Positions 3,988 to 5,651 of a stretch of DNA of 5,651 bases are shown here, in pieces (position 1 is the stretch's first letter; every line of letters starts with the position of its first letter). Source of the DNA: Candidatus Eiseniibacteriota bacterium. GTDB taxonomy: Bacteria > Eisenbacteria > RBG-16-71-46 > JAFGJU01. The notes below the pieces were generated by a model. That model saw only the letters and a program-made list of their open reading frames with translations, was not told the DNA's origin and ran no database searches. The stretch lies in contig JAFGJU010000041.1 in assembly GCA_016928935.1 (NCBI GenBank), forward strand, positions 1 to 5,651, written 5' to 3'. Made by a program: the position numbers and the translations under genes.

Positions 3988-5651
3988 TCAACCGAGCAGT
4001 GCCTCCAGCTCGGACGGCTTGGTCACCGGCGGAAGGCACGTGAAATCGCGGCACACGTAGGCCGTGGCCTGACCGTTGACCTGCGACCGGCCGCTCAGAA
4101 GAGGCACGGGCGTCGTTGAGGCCCTGCCGGGCACTTGCGTTCCGTGCCCGCCAGCCGCGACGACCTGGTTCGCCCGATACCCCTTCCTGCAGACTGCCAC
4201 GAGCGCCGCGGTGTCGGGAGCATTGACGTCGCCCACGATGGCAACTTCCCGCAGCCCAGAAACGGCGTGGTCCAGGGCCACCAGCCACTGTCCGAAGGCC
4301 AGCGGATGAGCCGTGGCATTGTCCTGCATGGACTCCAGCATTGAGCGAGCGAGCTCGGAGTACCGGACATCCGCAGAGAGCCCCGCCAGCTTGAGCAGTG
4401 CCGTCGCCGCCATCGCACTGCCCGACGGCACGGCGTTGTCCAGCGTCTCTCTCGTCCTCAGTATCAGCGCTTCGTGGTCGTCGCTCGTGTCGAATAGACC
4501 GCCGGGAGCGCTGAAGTGCTCCAGCATCACGCCTGCCAACTCTGCCGCGGCTTGGTACCAGCGCTCTTCGAACGTTGCCTGGTACAAAGCCAGCAGGCCT
4601 TCCATCAGGTAGGAGTAATCCTCCAGATAGCCGTTCAGTCTTGCGCCGCTTTCCGTCCACGCGTGATACAGGCGACCGGCCGGAGACCTGAGCTCCGTCA
4701 GCAGGAAGTCCGCGTTCGCCCGTGCGGCTGCCAGGTATTTCGGCTGGCCCAGAGCCACTCCCGCTTCCGCGAGTGCAGCCAGCATGAGCCCGTTCCAGGA
4801 AGTCAGTATTTTCTCATCACGCGCGGGCGGCACGCGGCGGTACCTGACTGACAGGAGAGCCTTGCGTGCCCCGGCGAACGACGGACGCTCCGAGAGGCCC
4901 GTAACGAAGCGCAGTATGTTCTTTCCCTCGAAGGGCTCCCCGGGCTCACACGGCACGTTTCCTTCTTCCGTGAGCGCGTACGCTGACAGGAAACGGGAAA
5001 CCGAGCCGGCAGGCTCACGTTGGGGCCCGTGCTCCGTCGCCGATTCCGTCGGGTCCCGGTCTGACCGTGCGTCGGGCGCTACGGCCGGCGCCGACCGTCC
5101 CGGCTCCGCACTCGGGGCGGCGGTGAGCGCTGCGGTGAGCGCGGCGCGCACCTCCTCCGCCGTCCACACGTAGAATTTTCCTTCGACTCCTTCACTGTCC
5201 GCGTCCTGAGCGCTGAAGAACCCGCCGCGCTGACTCGTCATCTCGCGGAGCACGTAGTCGAGCACTTCCTCGCACACGGCGCGATGAAACGGTTCTCGTT
5301 TCATCTGCCATGCGTGCAGGTAGACTCGCGCGAGCTGGGCATTGTCGTAGAGCATCTTCTCGAAGTGGGGGACCTTCCATTCCGAGTCCACCGAGTAGCG
5401 GTGGAATCCTCCGCCCAGATGGTCGTATATGCCGCCCCTGGCCATGGCCTCGAGCGCTGTGGAGGCGGCGCGCCAGGCGCTTTCGTCCGACGTCGCAAGG
5501 TGGTAGCGGAGCAGGAACTCCAGCGCCATGGGCTGCGGGAACTTCGGGGCTCCGCCCCAGCCGCCGTGAGCCCAGTCGAATTGCTTGAGGAGGGTCTTGA
5601 AAGCCGAGTCGAGCGCCGTGCGGTCGAGGCTCTTTGTCCGCCGAGTGCCGG
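3988..5651 (-). CDS. YyaL/SSP411-type thioredoxin-domain protein, N-terminus missing
   Basis: The frame is open from the window edge to the TGA at 3990-3988, giving 553 complete codons. The ATG at 5529 is internal: 40 sense codons precede it and include GGWGGAPKFPQPM (5565-5527), a hallmark of the family. Numbering from that Met, other landmarks are YDHLGGGFHRYSVD (35-48), EKMLYDNAQL (57-66), FFSAQDADSEG (104-114), DEKILTSWNGLML (238-250), LEDYSYLMEGLL (302-313), LDNAVPSGSAMA (363-374) and C-terminal CRDFTCLPPVT (493-503). These lie in the six-hairpin-glycosidase-like part. The N-terminal thioredoxin-like DUF255 domain, about 120-150 residues, would lie beyond 5651. Enzymatic activity is not established for the family. 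A hydrophilic Ala/Pro/Ser/Asp-rich insertion lies at about 130-178. The gene converges on the M24 gene. Confidence 0.92.
   Translation of the reverse strand, partial: GTRRTKSLDRTALDSAFKTLLKQFDWAHGGWGGAPKFPQPMALEFLLRYHLATSDESAWRAASTALEAMARGGIYDHLGGGFHRYSVDSEWKVPHFEKMLYDNAQLARVYLHAWQMKREPFHRAVCEEVLDYVLREMTSQRGGFFSAQDADSEGVEGKFYVWTAEEVRAALTAALTAAPSAEPGRSAPAVAPDARSDRDPTESATEHGPQREPAGSVSRFLSAYALTEEGNVPCEPGEPFEGKNILRFVTGLSERPSFAGARKALLSVRYRRVPPARDEKILTSWNGLMLAALAEAGVALGQPKYLAAARANADFLLTELRSPAGRLYHAWTESGARLNGYLEDYSYLMEGLLALYQATFEERWYQAAAELAGVMLEHFSAPGGLFDTSDDHEALILRTRETLDNAVPSGSAMAATALLKLAGLSADVRYSELARSMLESMQDNATAHPLAFGQWLVALDHAVSGLREVAIVGDVNAPDTAALVAVCRKGYRANQVVAAGGHGTQVPGRASTTPVPLLSGRSQVNGQATAYVCRDFTCLPPVTKPSELEALLG
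5120..5143 (-). repeat. 12-bp tandem duplication inside the YyaL-type gene
   Basis: Two adjacent 12-bp units (5120-5131 and 5132-5143) are identical at 11 of 12 positions. On the coding strand they encode ALTAALTA at the start of the low-complexity insertion. In-frame slippage is a simple explanation for growth of this loop. Confidence 0.7.

Noticed and set aside
3806..4660. A 284-codon minus-strand open frame overlapping the YyaL-type gene
   Set aside because: It is an alternative frame of the YyaL-type gene with an Arg/Gly-rich, unrecognisable product.
5527..5529. ATG at 5529 as the start of the YyaL-type gene
   Set aside because: The frame stays open upstream to the window edge and encodes the conserved GGWGGAPKFPQP segment, so this Met is internal.

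Overview
This is a GC-rich (roughly 60% by eye) chromosomal segment from what looks like a bacterium. Starts are ATG, most of them preceded by Shine-Dalgarno-like purine runs, and codon use mixes GC-rich synonymous codons with fairly frequent ATA (Ile) and AGG (Arg). I cannot assign a phylum; an uncultured environmental lineage would fit. I see no mobile element, CRISPR array, tRNA, rRNA or phage gene.

Layout: (1) 1-144, minus strand: the first 48 residues of a DinB-superfamily protein, cut by the window edge. (2) 145-630: a divergent intergenic region of about 490 bp with several possible hairpins and no credible gene. (3) 631-1836, plus strand: an amidohydrolase of the imidazolonepropionase-like type. 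(4) 1837-2042: a 206-bp spacer with a G-tract that could form a two-tetrad quadruplex and a perfect GCGAAGC-type hairpin. (5) 2043-2513, plus: TspO/MBR membrane protein. (6) 2554-3900, plus: a two-domain M24 'pita-bread' (Xaa-Pro aminopeptidase/creatinase-like) protein. (7) 3901-3987: a short convergent spacer. (8) 3988-5651, minus: most of a YyaL/SSP411-type protein (thioredoxin-domain family), whose N-terminus lies outside the window.

The three plus-strand genes may be co-transcribed. The tspO to M24 gap is only 40 bp; the amidohydrolase to tspO gap is larger and structured, so tspO and M24 may also have their own promoter or be controlled through that leader. A metal-dependent amidohydrolase and a peptidase-fold enzyme together suggest small amide or peptide catabolism, but no substrate can be read from the sequence.

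No undescribed multi-gene system is evident. The most notable points are that the M24 protein departs from the canonical metal ligands at three of five positions while keeping the family spacing, that it has a Gly/Arg-rich insertion just before its catalytic HxxxH segment, and that all three larger enzymes carry a low-complexity insertion at a domain-internal loop.
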